From Hypomesus transpacificus (taxonomy: Eukaryota; Chordata; Actinopteri; Osmeriformes; Osmeridae): DNA of 64,000 nt. Numbering within the stretch: the stretch's first letter is position 1; each line of letters opens with the position of its first letter. Of this stretch, positions 1 through 12,780 are shown piece by piece. The notes beneath the pieces are model-generated. The model saw nothing but the letters and a program-made list of their open reading frames with translations. It did no database searches and was not told where the DNA came from. Made by a program: the position numbers and the translations under genes. The stretch spans positions 17,713,462 to 17,777,461 of the forward strand of contig NC_061082.1 of the NCBI RefSeq assembly GCF_021917145.1, given 5' to 3'.

Positions 1-2692
1 TACAACAGTCGATAAACACCCCTATATCTCTACAATATACTACATCTCATTATCTTTCGCACGAGCCAAACACTGCCAACCATAATGACAATGTATTTTA
101 AACACCCCCAGAGAAGCAATAAATAAATAAATCAAGGAGAGATAAAACGCTATGCCTAAAGATACACTTCAAAAGGACGTGTCTTACTTTTGGGTCGGAG
201 CGCAGTATGATTTGTGCTGTGCGGTTGTTAAGTGTCATAGGAGCGGAACTGCTTATGTGTAAAAGTCATGTTATTTTGTGGGAGCGTTGATGGATAAACG
301 GCTTTGCTGTCCCATATAAGAGGAGGGGTGCATTTCTCTTCAGGTAAACTTGCTGCTTCTCCTCTGTAGTCTAAACTCTGGAGCAGAACAGGGACTTGCG
401 GAAAACGATATATCTTGATGTTGGTGATGAACAGTAATTATTGGGAGTGTAGGTTTCAGTTGAAAGTGTGCTATTGGGAGTCAAGATATTTGTATCCCCC
501 TGAATTGGAACAACACAGGATTGTGTTACATAAGTTCACAACATAGTTCCAGGACTGTACTTATATTTTACATTACATTTATTAAATTATTTTGCTCTCA
601 CTTTGATCAAAAGTCACATACAAATGTTTAAAAGTATAACAGACGATATGCGTTCAGATGCTTTTAAGCAGGCAGCATCAGAGACCAGTCCTTGGACCTG
701 ATCATAACAGTTGTTATGATCTGAGTGACTCTGCCAGTCTATAAACCAATTAGCATTTTACGGTGAAATTACACAATTTGTCACATGCTTGAGCTTTTAT
801 GCCGTAAAAGAAAAAACATTATAATGTACTGTATGTCTCCCCCTTAAAATCCCCTTGGTAAGAAAAGTTTGGGGAAAAACCTAAATAAATAACCATCATA
901 AGATAGCCTGAGGGTGATCTAAGCGTAATGTTTATTGAGTAAACCATTTTTATTTCAGTCTCACAGACCCTTGCATGCTGTAAGTTATTATTCTCCCAGT
1001 CCTCCATCTGTCACTGACTCTGTCTGTTGGTCCTGTCTCTGATCACAAGTCGAGTCAGAGAGATCATTGGTTTCATGTACAGATTTCAAGCATGACTGAA
1101 TTCCACTTGAAGTTAAGATCTTAAAAAACAGCCATTTCCCATAATTACAGCCTCGAAGCAGAGGATCGGGTCTCTCCTAATGGAGGAGTGGGGATGTCAC
1201 GAGGACAGGCTGGAGATAAGGAGGATTTCACCCCAGGATGAAAGAGAGCGAGGGAGGGAAAGAGCGAGGGAGGGAGACCAGGAGAGGTTGAGGAGGTGGA
1301 ACAGGTATGGTCTGAAGTTCAATGGATAGCGCCAGCTGAAAAAGGAATTTTATCACAAAAAAGTGCAGTATTTCAGGGAGTTTAGCCACATTTGTTTTTG
1401 CATGTGTGTGTGTGTGTGTGTCTGTTTGGAATGAGTCGACATGGGTTAGGAAGTTATGAAATGTCCCAAACATATTTAATCAACATAATTAAAAACATAT
1501 TTGAATACAGCTTAATGATGCTTGAAGGGAATCAGTAAAAAGTTGTGCAACATAAGGTGTTAGCTCCTTGTGTGGGTGAGGTGCAGCTTGCAGTGCACTC
1601 TGGGATACGGTGCCCATGCTCTTTATCAGCGTCCTTGCTGTCCGTCAGGAGAGACAATAGGGATAGTGAGGGGGACACATCCACAGACAGAGACCCATTC
1701 ATGTGGAAGCATCCAGACCGCAGACACGCCGGCGGGGTCCAGGGTCCGGGATCCCACCCTACCCCTGCACTTGGCTTCACTGGCCCTGAGTGCATCGTGT
1801 AGATGTCCAAGGATTGACATCCTTTCTCAGGAGCCAGGACACTGAGCTGGTGTCTTCCCATCCTCCCACTGTGAGATCAGACAGATGAGAGAGAGGAAGC
1901 CAGATAGATTCCCTTTGGCGCACAGGGGGTTCTGTTGTGGTGGATGAGAAGGATGCAGGGATTGCTGCCTCCAATTGTGTCGGCTCTCGAGTGGAAAGAG
2001 TCGTCTCTTTGTTTTGTTTTTTAGTTTTTGATTGCTTTCCACACCTTTTCTAATAGGTCAGTATATCCCCTCAGCCCTGAGGTGTGTTAAGCGTGTGTGT
2101 GTGTGTTTAGTGGATGTGTGTGTGTGGACGTGTTGAAAGCTCATGTTTGTGTTTAGTCCGTGCCTCAGTACTGCAGAGCGCTGTGGGCGAGGGACCCCAC
2201 AGCTAACTCTTTAGTCGTCCCTGTCAACACGTCTAGAGGCCAAGCACGCCCCAGGTAAAGGGGACGGCTTGTTTGCTACACAGAGAATGACGAACCTAAG
2301 CTAGCCTGCCTCCATCATCAATCAAAATAATCATCTTATTCAATCTGTCCGACTTAGAAACATGCAAACCCATTAGCTTCCTTCCGGGGTTTCACACTTT
2401 CATAGTTCTACACATCACATGTACCAGCATACTCCAAAGTGCCACATATATCCAGTATTGATGAAGCCTCAGGAAAGAAGCTGTCTGCAGCTAAATGTGC
2501 GTTCAAGACTCCTGGACACTTACGTGTAAAAAAAAAACAGCGCCAATACATCCGGAACGTTTTAGAAGTCCAAACCAGATGTGGAGATCTGAGGAGCTTC
2601 ACACACGTCTCCCTTTCCAAACTCTGAATGGTACGAGCCACCTGTCTTGTGACCTGGATCAGAGACAGGGTTACGCCAACCTCTGGTCCCTG

Positions 2693-2693
<1 letters not shown>
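1..2693. other. Intergenic DNA without a recognised gene
   Basis: No reading frame here has a recognisable domain or splice structure. The short open frames near 1,530-2,040 overlap on both strands and look like chance. Short TG runs occur near 1,403 and 2,091. Confidence 0.6.

Positions 2694-2725
<32 letters not shown>
2694..2725. repeat. Poly-G run, 32 bases
   Basis: Thirty-two uninterrupted G bases lie between CTGC and TCAGT. Such a run can form G-quadruplexes and its length is often misread by sequencers, so the exact count is uncertain. Confidence 0.9.
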
Positions 2726-2726
<1 letters not shown>

Positions 2727-3328
2727 CAGTCTACGGCCTGGATCCTGTGACCTGGCCATGGACATCAAAGAACATGTTGGGTGGCAAGATGTGAGAGAAG
2801 GACAAACTAATTCTAGTTTGTTCTAATATTTGCCACACTCACAATACAGATTGTTGGGCCATCATAGAAATGGTTGTTTGTTAGATATAAGAAGGTCTGG
2901 TGCAGACATATGTCTGACTTTCTTCAGTACATTTGAATTCCTTAAAAGCTACATGGGGTCCAAAGGTTTAGAAAACACCGTAATGAGGACAACACCAACA
3001 TTTTGTTACAGGTCTTGCGACTCGTTCAGCCTTGATAATAGCTTCTAAGCTCAGCAGTAAGGGACCGAGGTGTTAAAGAAGGTGGAGGCGTGTCTTTCTA
3101 CACTTCCATCCCTCGTGTCTCACCCGGATCAGAGAGACGCTGCACAGAGACCTGATTCATCTGTCAGCAATCTCTCTCTGAAATGTGCCAGTCGGCTTTT
3201 GGATCGTCGCCCACGCTTTCATAAAAGAGATGGACGGCCAAAACCATCTGTAGTTCAGCCTGCAGGAATGCTGTTAGCGACTCATCGTCCTGCGCCTCAC
3301 CCTTCCTGCCCTTCCTTTTGGGATCTTC

Positions 3329-3790
3329 GTCCTTCTCCTCTTCCTCCTCCTCCTCCACCTCCTCCTCCTTCACCTTCTCCTCCTCCTCCTCTTCCTCCAC
3401 CTCCTCCTCCTCCACCTCCTCCTCCACCTCCTCCTCCACCTCCTCCTCTTCCTCCTCCTCCTCCTCCTCCTCCTCCTCTTACTCCACCTCCTCCTCCTCC
3501 ACCTCCTCCTCCTCCTCCTCCACCTCCTCCTCCGCCACCTCCTCCTCCTCCTCCTCCACCTCCTCCTCCTCCACCTTCTCCTCCTCCTCCTCTTCCTCCA
3601 CCACCTCCTCCTCCTCCACCTCCTCCTCCACCTCCTCCTCCTCCTCCTCCTCCTCCTCCTCCTCCTCCTCCTCTTACTCCACCTCCTCCTCCTCCTCCTC
3701 CTCCTCCACCTCCTCCTCCTCCTCCTCCACCTCCACCTCCTCCTCCTCCTCCTCCTCCACCTCCTCCCCCTCCTCCACCTACTCCTCTAC
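3329..3790. repeat. CTC/CCT trinucleotide tract, about 460 bp
   Basis: An almost pure pyrimidine tract made of CTC, CCT and CCA triplets. All three frames stay open and read as poly-Pro, poly-Ser or (antisense) poly-Glu, so the 284-codon open frame crossing it is a composition effect and not a gene. The strict strand asymmetry favours triplex (H-DNA) structure. Confidence 0.9.
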
Positions 3791-5540
3791 GTCAACTTTT
3801 ACTTAAAAACCACAACACATCAAGCACCGGAGGGTGTGAATGTCCCTGGAGTGTGTTCCACATACAGATTCACAGAGGAACGGAAGCACAACTGGAGGGA
3901 TGGCAAATTATACATGTCCTTTGAATGATAGACGCTTACTTAGAACTCCGTGATCTATGATTAGGCAACGACTGTCAGTGGTCTTCGCACCTAAAGCAAT
4001 CCATTCACCCCCTGTTATCACTCCTCCATGATCACCACCCCCCGCGCCCCTGCTGCTCTGAACGCGGCCCCTGTAAAGGTTACCCTCTCTGGGTAAACAG
4101 GAGGCGTTTGATCCCAGCAGGATCTCCAGGGCCGTCCCAGGGCCTCCAGCAGAGAGAGAGGGTTAAGGGACGTGCCGAGCAGATCACAGAAGTCCCACAA
4201 GCAGAAGTGTTTTCCCTGACTCTCCAGGAGTGATCCTCCAGCAGCAGGGCCTGACCTGCCATCGCCGCCCCACACATGAAGGGCCGTCTGGGGGGTAGGG
4301 TGAAGGGCTGTGACCCTCCGGCTGGATCTTCCAGGAGCAGAGGTAGACATGTGAGGTTGGCTGGAACGATTAAGACAGACGGTGTGTGTTGACACTTGGC
4401 AGGGAGTGTCTGGGGACAGGGGAGAGGACCAGTAGAACCTGATCAAGCATGCCACCCTGGCCAATCAGCTTCCTCACAGCGCCCCACTCAGACAGAGGAC
4501 CAGTGAGAATCAAGCATTCTTTTCTACATACAGTATTCCACAGAGGTGAGCAATCACCCCTGGAACAGTGTCTCATGCAAACTACAAAACCTCACATACA
4601 ACTTACTCACAAAAGAAGATTGGAACAACCTTTAGCTTCAGTCATACCCTAAGCTTTAAGGAGGGGATGAGAATTGGAAGCAAAGGCGAGCAATACACTG
4701 CGTGTATCACCAGAACTTTAAGCTTCAATATTAGACCTTTTCCCAGTCAGGGACAGAGCAGAGAGTGAGGGGAGCTGAATCTTTTAACCTGGTGATCCCC
4801 CCTCTACACACACCCCATCTATGTTTGATGAGGGGGCTGGGGGGTTAGAAAGGTGTGGGGTCGGGGGAAGGAGGGACCCCCACCATCGCCATAAATAATG
4901 TAGCTTGAGGATCCTGGAGCAGAGCATTAGCAACGTGGCCCAGTTTCACAGATGACTAGACTGATGGAGACAGCTCTCTAGAGACATGACCGGTGGATCA
5001 GACAATATCAACCAGGATCCACAAAATCTGTAATCATGTAGAATTTTGTTATCCACAGTTCTGTAGCCTTAAAACACGTGCGTTGCTCTATTATGTTTAT
5101 GTCTAATTCTATGTGACTAAAATAAACTGAGAAATGATACTATAATAATAATAATACAATATTTGATTGGATTCTGTGGTTTTAAATCAGGCATTGAGCT
5201 CAATGACGGTTTTTTACATCCACACTTGAATCACCTGTTTCTCCGAGTCCCAGAGCCCAGATCCCCACAGCAGAACAAAGTGTCGGAATCTCTGTCAGCC
5301 AATTAGCACAGTGAACTCTGCCCTCGCATCGGAATGTTAATCCCCAATTGGCCGTCGCTGTGTCAACACACCAAAACAGCAGAGCGGGGTTGGGTAACCC
5401 ACGCCGGCGCCACTACAGCTGTAAAGTAAGGGCAGAACGCCGCTCCGACAGGGCGAACAATCTGCTTTTTTCAAAACACGAGTGATGGAAGCATGTTTTA
5501 GGTTTTTCGAGGGCCTCGTCATGAAAGGGCATTTAGCCGA
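3791..5540. other. Intergenic DNA without a recognised gene
   Basis: An open frame at 4,018-4,464 on the minus strand has no recognisable motif, no splice context and no codon bias, and I do not call it. Nothing else stands out up to the 80-bp array. Confidence 0.55.
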
Positions 5541-7294
5541 GAGAGGAGGGAGATGGAGGAGACAGGTTTAGAGGAGAGGATCCAGCTGGTCAACCCAACT
5601 GGCAGTCTTGACCTAACCGAGAGAGGAGGGAGATGGAGGAGACAGGTTTAGAGGAGAGGATCCAGCTGGTCAACCCAACTGGCAGTCTTGACCTAACCGA
5701 GAGAGGAGGGAGATGGAGGAGACAGGTTTAGAGGAGAGGATCCAGCTGGTCAACCCAACTGGCAGTCTTGACCTAACCGAGAGAGGAGGGAGATGGAGGA
5801 GACAGGTTTAGAGGAGAGGATCCAGCTGGTCAACCCAACTGGCAGTCTTGACCTAACCGAGAGAGGAGGGAGATGGAGGAGACAGGTTTAGAGGAGAGGA
5901 TCCAGCTGGTCAACCCAACTGGCAGTCTTGACCTAACCGAGAGAGGAGGGAGATGGAGGAGACAGGTTTAGAGGAGAGGATCCAGCTGGTCAACCCAACT
6001 GGCAGTCTTGACCTAACCGAGAGAGGAGGGAGATGGAGGAGACAGGTTTAGAGGAGAGGATCCAGCTGGTCAACCCAACTGGCAGTCTTGACCTAACCGA
6101 GAGAGGAGGGAGATGGAGGAGACAGGTTTAGAGGAGAGGATCCAGCTGGTCAACCCAACTGGCAGTCTTGACCTAACCGAGAGAGGAGGGAGATGGAGGA
6201 GACAGGTTTAGAGGAGAGGATCCAGCTGGTCAACCCAACTGGCAGTCTTGACCTAACCGAGAGAGGAGGGAGATGGAGGAGACAGGTTTAGAGGAGAGGA
6301 TCCAGCTGGTCAACCCAACTGGCAGTCTTGACCTAACCGAGAGAGGAGGGAGATGGAGGAGACAGGTTTAGAGGAGAGGATCCAGCTGGTCAACCCAACT
6401 GGCAGTCTTGACCTAACCGAGAGAGGAGGGAGATGGAGGAGACAGGTTTAGAGGAGAGGATCCAGCTGGTCAACCCAACTGGCAGTCTTGACCTAACCGA
6501 GAGAGGAGGGAGATGGAGGAGACAGGTTTAGAGGAGAGGATCCAGCTGGTCAACCCAACTGGCAGTCTTGACCTAACCGAGAGAGGAGGGAGATGGAGGA
6601 GACAGGTTTAGAGGAGAGGATCCAGCTGGTCAACCCAACTGGCAGTCTTGACCTAACCGAGAGAGGAGGGAGATGGAGGAGACAGGTTTAGAGGAGAGGA
6701 TCCAGCTGGTCAACCCAACTGGCAGTCTTGACCTAACCGAGAGAGGAGGGAGATGGAGGAGACAGGTTTAGAGGAGAGGATCCAGCTGGTCAACCCAACT
6801 GGCAGTCTTGACCTAACCGAGAGAGGAGGGAGATGGAGGAGACAGGTTTAGAGGAAAGGATCCAGCTGGTCAACCCAACTGGCAGTCTTGACCTAACCGA
6901 GAGAGGAGGGAGATGGAGGAGACAGGTTTAGAGGAGAGGATCCAGCTGGTCAACCCAACTGGCAGTCTTGACCTAACCGAGAGAGGAGGGAGATGGAGGA
7001 GACAGGTTTAGAGGAGAGGATCCAGCTGGTCAACCCAACTGGCAGTCTTGACCTAACCGAGAGAGGAGGGAGATGGAGGAGACAGGTTTAGAGGAGAGGA
7101 TCCAGCTGGTCAACCCAACTGGCAGTCTTGACCTAACCGAGAGAGGAGGGAGATGGAGGAGACAGGTTTAGAGGAGAGGATCCAGCTGGTCAACCCAACT
7201 GGCAGTCTTGACCTAACCGAGAGAGGAGGGAGATGGAGGAGACAGGTTTAGAGGAGAGGATCCAGCTGGTCAACCCAACTGGCAGTCTTGACCT
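5541..7294. repeat. 80-bp minisatellite, 22 near-identical units
   Basis: The unit starts GAGAGGAGGGAGATGGAGGA, holds a BamHI-type GGATCC and ends ...GACCTAACCGA. It repeats head to tail about 21.9 times, and the period of 80 is exact throughout. The only difference I found between units is one G-to-A change near 6,856 (GAGGAGAGGA to GAGGAAAGGA). The last unit breaks off after GACCT at 7,294. Such uniformity implies a very recent expansion, strong gene conversion, or an assembly effect. All reading frames are short. Confidence 0.97.
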
Positions 7295-8263
7295 CGCCTG
7301 GTTGGCCACCAGCTCCTGGGACAGACGATGACATCACAGTAGCTCTGCGGCTAACTTGATTATGGCGACCCTTCCCTGAGGGTGAGGGGGGGCGGTTCCG
7401 TCAGTTGTGGCAAGGACAAGGACAATCAGATACCCCTCTAATGGAAAAGAGAAGAATATCAAATGCATTCCATGTTCAATCCACTTAATATCAGACAAGA
7501 GCTAACGCTGTGCGTCAGCAACGGTTCATTTAATAATGAATCTTTCTCCATTCGATGGGACCATGATGGATTATCTTGATCCTCTGCTGTGCTTCGTCCA
7601 TCTTCTGTTGTACTTTTTACATGGACTATTTGTACGTGACTTTGGATTAAAACAAATGCACATGTAAAAATTTTATTTGAGAAAAGTGGAAGTCGTGGAG
7701 CCATGTGCATGGTCCGTACCCCCCCCCCCCCCCCCACGCCCCCCCTCACCCCTGCCACGTTCCCCTGATCTGCCCCCCGAAGCCTCCCTTGTTCCAGCTG
7801 GACCCACTGATCTCACGCTGCCAGCACAGGTCACTGTACTCCACTTACATGCACACGCTGTCAGGCAGTCCCCTAGAGCCTAGGTTATCAGTTGTTTGGT
7901 GATTTATTCAGCATTAGTCCTTATAATTGATCTCATTAGTATTTATATCACATACAGTATATTGTCAATAAGACTGCTAGCTCTTATGACTTTGTTATAT
8001 CTGCCAAGTGGAGTCGGAAACAAATAATTCCAATGTGCCTGTATTTGTTATAACAGACAGTAAACTTGAATCTCGAATAGACAGATCTACAGTAAGTAAT
8101 ATAAATCCAGTATCTTGAGGAAAGTTGCTCATGTTTCAGTGCCTCAATCTGTGTTGGTGCTTGTTAGAGAAACTGACCAGGTTGAACATTGTGGATGACT
8201 CCTGACAGGAAACGGTAAAGGAACAAAGTCTTCGTGCCGCCAGTGGGTCTCCATGGGGTCAGA
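7295..8263. other. Intergenic DNA with a poly-C run
   Basis: No gene recognised. A run of 17 C bases lies at 7,719-7,735, followed by C-rich sequence. The open frames across it are proline-rich composition effects. Confidence 0.55.
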
Positions 8264-8535
8264 GACCTGTGCGTGTGTGTGTTTGTGTATGTAAGTGTGT
8301 GTGTGTAAGTGTGTGTGTGTACCGTTTGTCAGTACTGACAGGCTCCAGCTCCACGCCTAATAAAGCCAGAACAAAGACAGCAGCAACCAGGGGAAACAGC
8401 ACACACACACACACACACACAGGTCCAGTGAGGCTTTCTGCGTCACCAAAACACACACAGACATACACACTTTCACTGGCCCCAAGGAACAATGGAATCC
8501 CCTCCCCCACACAAACACACACCCACCCACACCCA
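8264..8535. repeat. TG and CA microsatellite cluster
   Basis: GT runs at about 8,268-8,320 and CA runs at 8,400-8,422, 8,450-8,466 and 8,512-8,540. The open frames on both strands are Cys/Val/Thr/His-rich products of these dinucleotides. Confidence 0.85.
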
Positions 8536-8540
8536 CCCAA

Positions 8541-10500
8541 GCACAAACCCACAGCCAAAACACTGAAGCACACAAATGAATATTACATGTTCTGCTGTTC
8601 TAGTTCTGCAGTTGTAGTTCACATCCTTCAAGGCGGTGTTTATCAGGTGTGGGGACTGAGGCAGAATCCCAGACGCAGCAGGAAGGGAAACCTCCCCTCG
8701 GGGTGGTGTCTCTGAATATGAGTGTCTGTTTTGACAGTTCCTTCAACACCTCCGCTCTCAAGACACGCAAGGGGCTGGACTCGGTGAGGGACCTTGCTGC
8801 TTCACTCTCACTGCATAGGGGTGTCAGGGTAGCAACCAGGAGAGTTCCAGGATATCCACCATCCAGGATATGATCTATCACGCAACGCCTTCCCCGCCAG
8901 CGGATCCCCAAAACACCCTCGAGAAGAAAAGACAAGCAAAGGAAAAGAAGAAAAAAGCTCCCTCTCGCTCCTAGTCAGAACATACATGCACACACATGCT
9001 TCTTCAATCCCTTCCAAGGGTACTTTTGGAGATTAATGTAGAATTGGTTTCAGGTGGAAATGAAACGCAAGACGGGATCCCATGTCCGGTTTCTCTAATT
9101 TGATTTCCTTTTTTTAAAAGCCGCTGCTCCTTAAAAAACGTACTAACATACAGTTGGCTCACTATACTGTGGAGAGAAGGAAACAAGCCCGATTTTATGG
9201 TCATTCATAGTTAGTGGCATTACTCAACAATAAACCTCGATGTTGTGGTGTTCATAAAGTACAGTCTATGTATAGATATGAGAGGAGCTGGAATGCCCTG
9301 GCCAGACAATAGTCTATATTGAAACAGCTCATGTCATTGGAGGATAGTACTTCATATTCATAATGACAAACATGTGCATTCACATGTTTTTTATCACTTT
9401 AGGTCATGTCTAACAATGCAGTAGATCCACTAACAGTACTGTACCCAATACAAAGCATCAATCTGGGCATCTTACAGTTAGAGACCTGAGATGTTGGGTT
9501 TGCTCTGTGTAAAAGTTCATGAAGTTACCTCACAACAGTACAGAACTGGATATCAAAATGCCACACTGGAATGTCATTTCGACAGAAGTTGTTGTGTAAG
9601 GAGAAATGACTAGAATACTTTCCAAAAACAAGCAGAGACACAACGATACTCATAAGAACCCAATTCTTTTTTCCACGACTGGAGCCATTTAAATGTGTCT
9701 CGTACGTTTTTTACAAACATCCACATACAGTCCACACTTCTCCAACTGAGTATGATATATTCAAGTTTTGTTAAAATCAAGTTCAAACATGAAAAAAGTG
9801 CAAACATGGATTTGTCAGACATTACACTAAAGAGATAAACCGGCATTGACAAACTAAGCGCAAAACTTTGCAATGACCGTCACACAACTCTCCACTAGAG
9901 CTAGCCTGTGTTCTGTGTCTAACGTCGGGGTTATGTGTTCAGCTTTTAGGAACTTGCTGGGATGAATGACACCAGGGCAAGTTGGCGAACATCACAGTTT
10001 CGGATTCTCCATGAGTTCACGGGTGTGCGGAGGCTGTGGTGAGTCTTGAAGGGCTGGACAGCCATATCTGTGCCACCAGTGTGCAGGTCGGAAACAAACA
10101 ACCATCATCATCATCATCTTCATCATCATCAGCCAAGTTTCTACTGGCTGAGTTACATGACCTTATCAGGAGAGCCTTGAGAGGCACTTCTGAACTGTCT
10201 CTTCATTCCCAGGCTCCAGAGTTCAGTCAGTTCAGCGTCCATGCTTCACAGTGAGTTTGTCTCAGGTTCATGAGTTCGGAAAGTCTGTCCTAACTCCATG
10301 GTCTAGGTGGATGAAGCCCAGTCTGAAGCAGTCGTGAAGAACATCAGTATCACCTTGGAGAGCACTTCTGGGTGATAACTTCACCAACTGTTAAGTCTGA
10401 CAAACTGTCACAGGGCACATCCTTCACCAGTATCGGGGAACATTACTGGTCTCGCGCGGTCGGTCCCACCCTCTGAGACCTCCTCTGATTGGCTGCTGTG
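8541..10500. other. Region downstream of lypd6b; no separate gene seen
   Basis: It lies directly 3' of the lypd6b stop codon, so part of it should be the 3' untranslated region. I could not place a polyadenylation site with confidence. A short CAT-type trinucleotide run (TCATCATCATC...) lies at 10,107-10,131. Confidence 0.5.
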
Positions 10501-11701
10501 TCACAGTAGGAGCAGCGTGGCCAGCCCCAGGCTGAGGAGTGTCAGTCTGCCTCGCAGCCTCTCATTGGCTGAGGAGGAGCTGTGGGCGTGTCTCTTGGCA
10601 AACACGGCGTTGGTTTGATTGGTGGGGACCTCCACGTTACAGACCATCCCTTCACAGCAGGAAACACACTCCTGGAGGAGGGAGAGGGAGAGGAGGAGGG
10701 AGGAGGAGAGAGGGGGTGAGGAGATGGAGAGGGGGAGAGAGGAGGAGAGAGAGAAGGGGTGAGGAGATGGAGAGGAGGAGAGAGGAAGAGAGGAGAAGAT
10801 GGGGTGAGAGAGGAGAGGGGGAGAGTAGGAGAAAGTGGGAGGAGCCAGGAAGAGAAGGACGCAAAAAGTAAGTCAGGACAAAAAAACATCAGTTTTTTGG
10901 AACTACTCTTCACGATGTGCGTGTCTGCCAGGGGACCCACAATGTGTCCCGTGTCTCTGTGGTGTCTGCAGCCGGACGCGTGGCAGTCCTGGTGGGCTGC
11001 GCAGCGCTTGGTCACAGACCTGGTTCTGCCCTGGCTGCTGAAGTGGTGCACCGTCATGCAGAACTGGGTGTCTGGAGGGAGGAAACGGCATCCAAAACAA
11101 GCAGGGTCTTAGGATGGACAGGGGTAGCCATAGGAGAGGTATAATCACTATTTGTATGTCTGTGAGGGTGTATTTGTAAGTGTGAGCTTGGGTATGCATG
11201 TGTGTGTGTATCTGCTCGTGTGTGTGTGTGCTTAAGGGTGTTTCATTGTGTGAGTGTATATACGCATCTGCCTATGAGTGTGGCTGTGTGGCTGTGTGCG
11301 TGTGCGTATGTGTGTGTGTGTGAGTGTGTGTGTGTGTACTCACTCGGTGGACACCACTTGTCCTCCGCCCAGCGATTGCAGTTATAGTTGTCCTGCGCTC
11401 TGTCACAGGTGAAACACTTGAAGCTCTTAGGAAACGGAGTGGCTGTAAGAAAATCACGATGGGTCAAGACACAAAAACAACACTGTACAGCACAATAACC
11501 TCCAATCAGAGCGGTTTGGTCAAACGACAGTTGGGTTTGGACATGACAGCTGCTCGGGTCAGTGGTGAGAGCCAAACCTTCGACTGGAGGTCTGACGTTG
11601 TAGAAGTTGATGCGGTCGGCCTCCGCCAGGCCACAGCCGACCAGCAGCAGGACCAGGAGCTGCAGGCCAGCGTTGGGGTGCGGGCCCAGGGGGAACGCCA
11701 T
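10501..11701 (-). CDS. lypd6b: LYPD6B: Ly6/PLAUR-domain GPI-anchored protein
   Basis: Four coding exons on the minus strand: 11,701-11,578, 11,442-11,344, 11,071-10,941 and 10,671-10,501. All introns have GT/AG ends and the phases join (1, 1, 0), giving 174 residues. The start codon follows a strong acceptor (CTCCCCTGCAG) at 11,727 that leaves 25 untranslated bases. Residues 1-29 are a signal peptide with a Leu-rich core. [45 protein letters not shown] and [22 protein letters not shown] follow the vertebrate LYPD6B pattern closely; the related LYPD6 fits less well. The cysteines build a three-finger Ly6 fold ending in the CC...CN signature, with an N-glycosylation site (NQT). A Leu-rich C-terminal tail fits GPI-anchor addition. 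The family acts outside the cell, where it modulates nicotinic acetylcholine receptors (family knowledge). Upstream untranslated exons are expected. Confidence 0.93.
10677..10862. repeat. GA-rich tract in lypd6b intron
   Basis: Purine-rich (GGAGA)n-like sequence on the plus strand, so it is a polypyrimidine tract on the lypd6b strand. It lies directly before the acceptor of the last coding exon and gives that splice site a very long pyrimidine tract. Confidence 0.85.
11155..11342. repeat. TG-rich microsatellite in lypd6b intron
   Basis: Interrupted GT repeats fill most of the intron between coding exons 2 and 3 and run up to the donor at 11,343. Confidence 0.85.
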
Positions 11702-11861
11702 CCTCTCTGCCTCTCTGGGACCACACCTGCAGGGGAGACAGGGGGTGGTGGTGACGACCTGCACCCACACAGCTCTTCTGTGGGAACCTGTGAAGCAGGC
11801 CATGCATGTGGGGCAGAGCTGGGGCTGGGATGGGGCTGGAGGGAGGTGGTTGTGTGTATGT

Positions 11862-11881
11862 GGGGGGGGGGGGGGGGGGGG
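11862..11881. repeat. Poly-G run, 20 bases
   Basis: Twenty G bases followed by more G-rich sequence, with smaller G runs near 11,963 and 11,986. It lies in the presumed intron upstream of the lypd6b start exon. Confidence 0.9.
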
Positions 11882-12429
11882 TGGGGGTGGAGGAGCTGCT
11901 CCTATTGTGTGGACCAGCCTACTGAAGAGGGACTGAATATCTCCAAAGCCTCCTGGAGGTGTGGGGGGGGGGGTCTGTAGGTAAGGGGGGGGGGGGTGCG
12001 GGGCTCAGGGATCTTCTGGGCCCCCCCCTCACTCAGGTTCTGAGCACCTGCTCCTAACCTTTGACCCCCCGGCCCAGGTGACCTTGAGGTCAGGTGGACG
12101 GGTTCAGCCCCTGGAAAGTGAGCGGGGTGGAGGGATCGGGACAGGCTCGAGCATGTTTCGCTGGGGTCTCAAGGACTCACCCGAGGGTCTCTGAGAAGGG
12201 GTTTGGCCCGTAAAGAAAGTGGTTATTGGAGAGGCCACCAGAGGATAAGGGTCCACAGGGAGCAGTGTGAGGAGAGCTGGAGGGAGGGACTCATGTGAAG
12301 ACCGTGGATACCCTGAGAACAGTCCCTCTCAATGCTGCTTCTAGCTCATATTACATGAGTGAGACGTCTGCAAGAATGCAGTATTAATCTAATGGTACAG
12401 TAGCTCATGGTTCAGCGCAGTCCACGTAC

Positions 12430-12769
12430 AGAACCGGACCAGTAACAAGACACCCAGACCAGTAATAACACACCCAGACCAGTAACAACAGACCCAGACC
12501 AGTAACAACAGACCCAGACCAGTAATAACACACCCAGACCAGTAACAACAGACCCAGACCAGTAACAACAGACCCAGACCAGTATCAACAGACCCAGACC
12601 AGTATCAACAGACCCAGACCAGTATCAACATATCCAGACCAGTATCAACAGACCCAGACCAGTATCAACATATCCAGACCAGTATCAACATATCCAGACC
12701 AGTATAACAGATCCAGACCAGTAACAACACAACCAAACCAGTAATAAAAGACCCAGACCAGTAACAATC
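12430..12769. repeat. 20-bp tandem repeat, about 17 units
   Basis: Units of the form CCCAGACCAGTAACAACAGA vary at a few positions (AACAACA, ATCAACA, TATCC). The spacing stays 20 bp to near 12,700, then drifts by one base. Confidence 0.95.
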
Positions 12770-12780
12770 AGTCTCCTGTC

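Noticed and set aside
3070-3924. 284-codon poly-proline frame and overlapping poly-serine frame
   Set aside because: A product of the CTC trinucleotide tract; all frames are open there.
4018-4464. 148-codon frame on the minus strand
   Set aside because: No motif, no splice context and only moderate length in GC-rich DNA.
5541-7294. CRISPR-like regular array
   Set aside because: The 80-bp units are contiguous with no unique spacers, and the host is a eukaryote. It is a minisatellite.
11324-11980. 218-codon plus-strand frame
   Set aside because: It lies antisense to lypd6b exons and runs through TG and G tracts; a shadow of the real gene.
12430-12769. Regular 20-bp repeats as a regulatory array
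   Set aside because: Simple tandem units without spacers or conserved binding motif; ordinary minisatellite.
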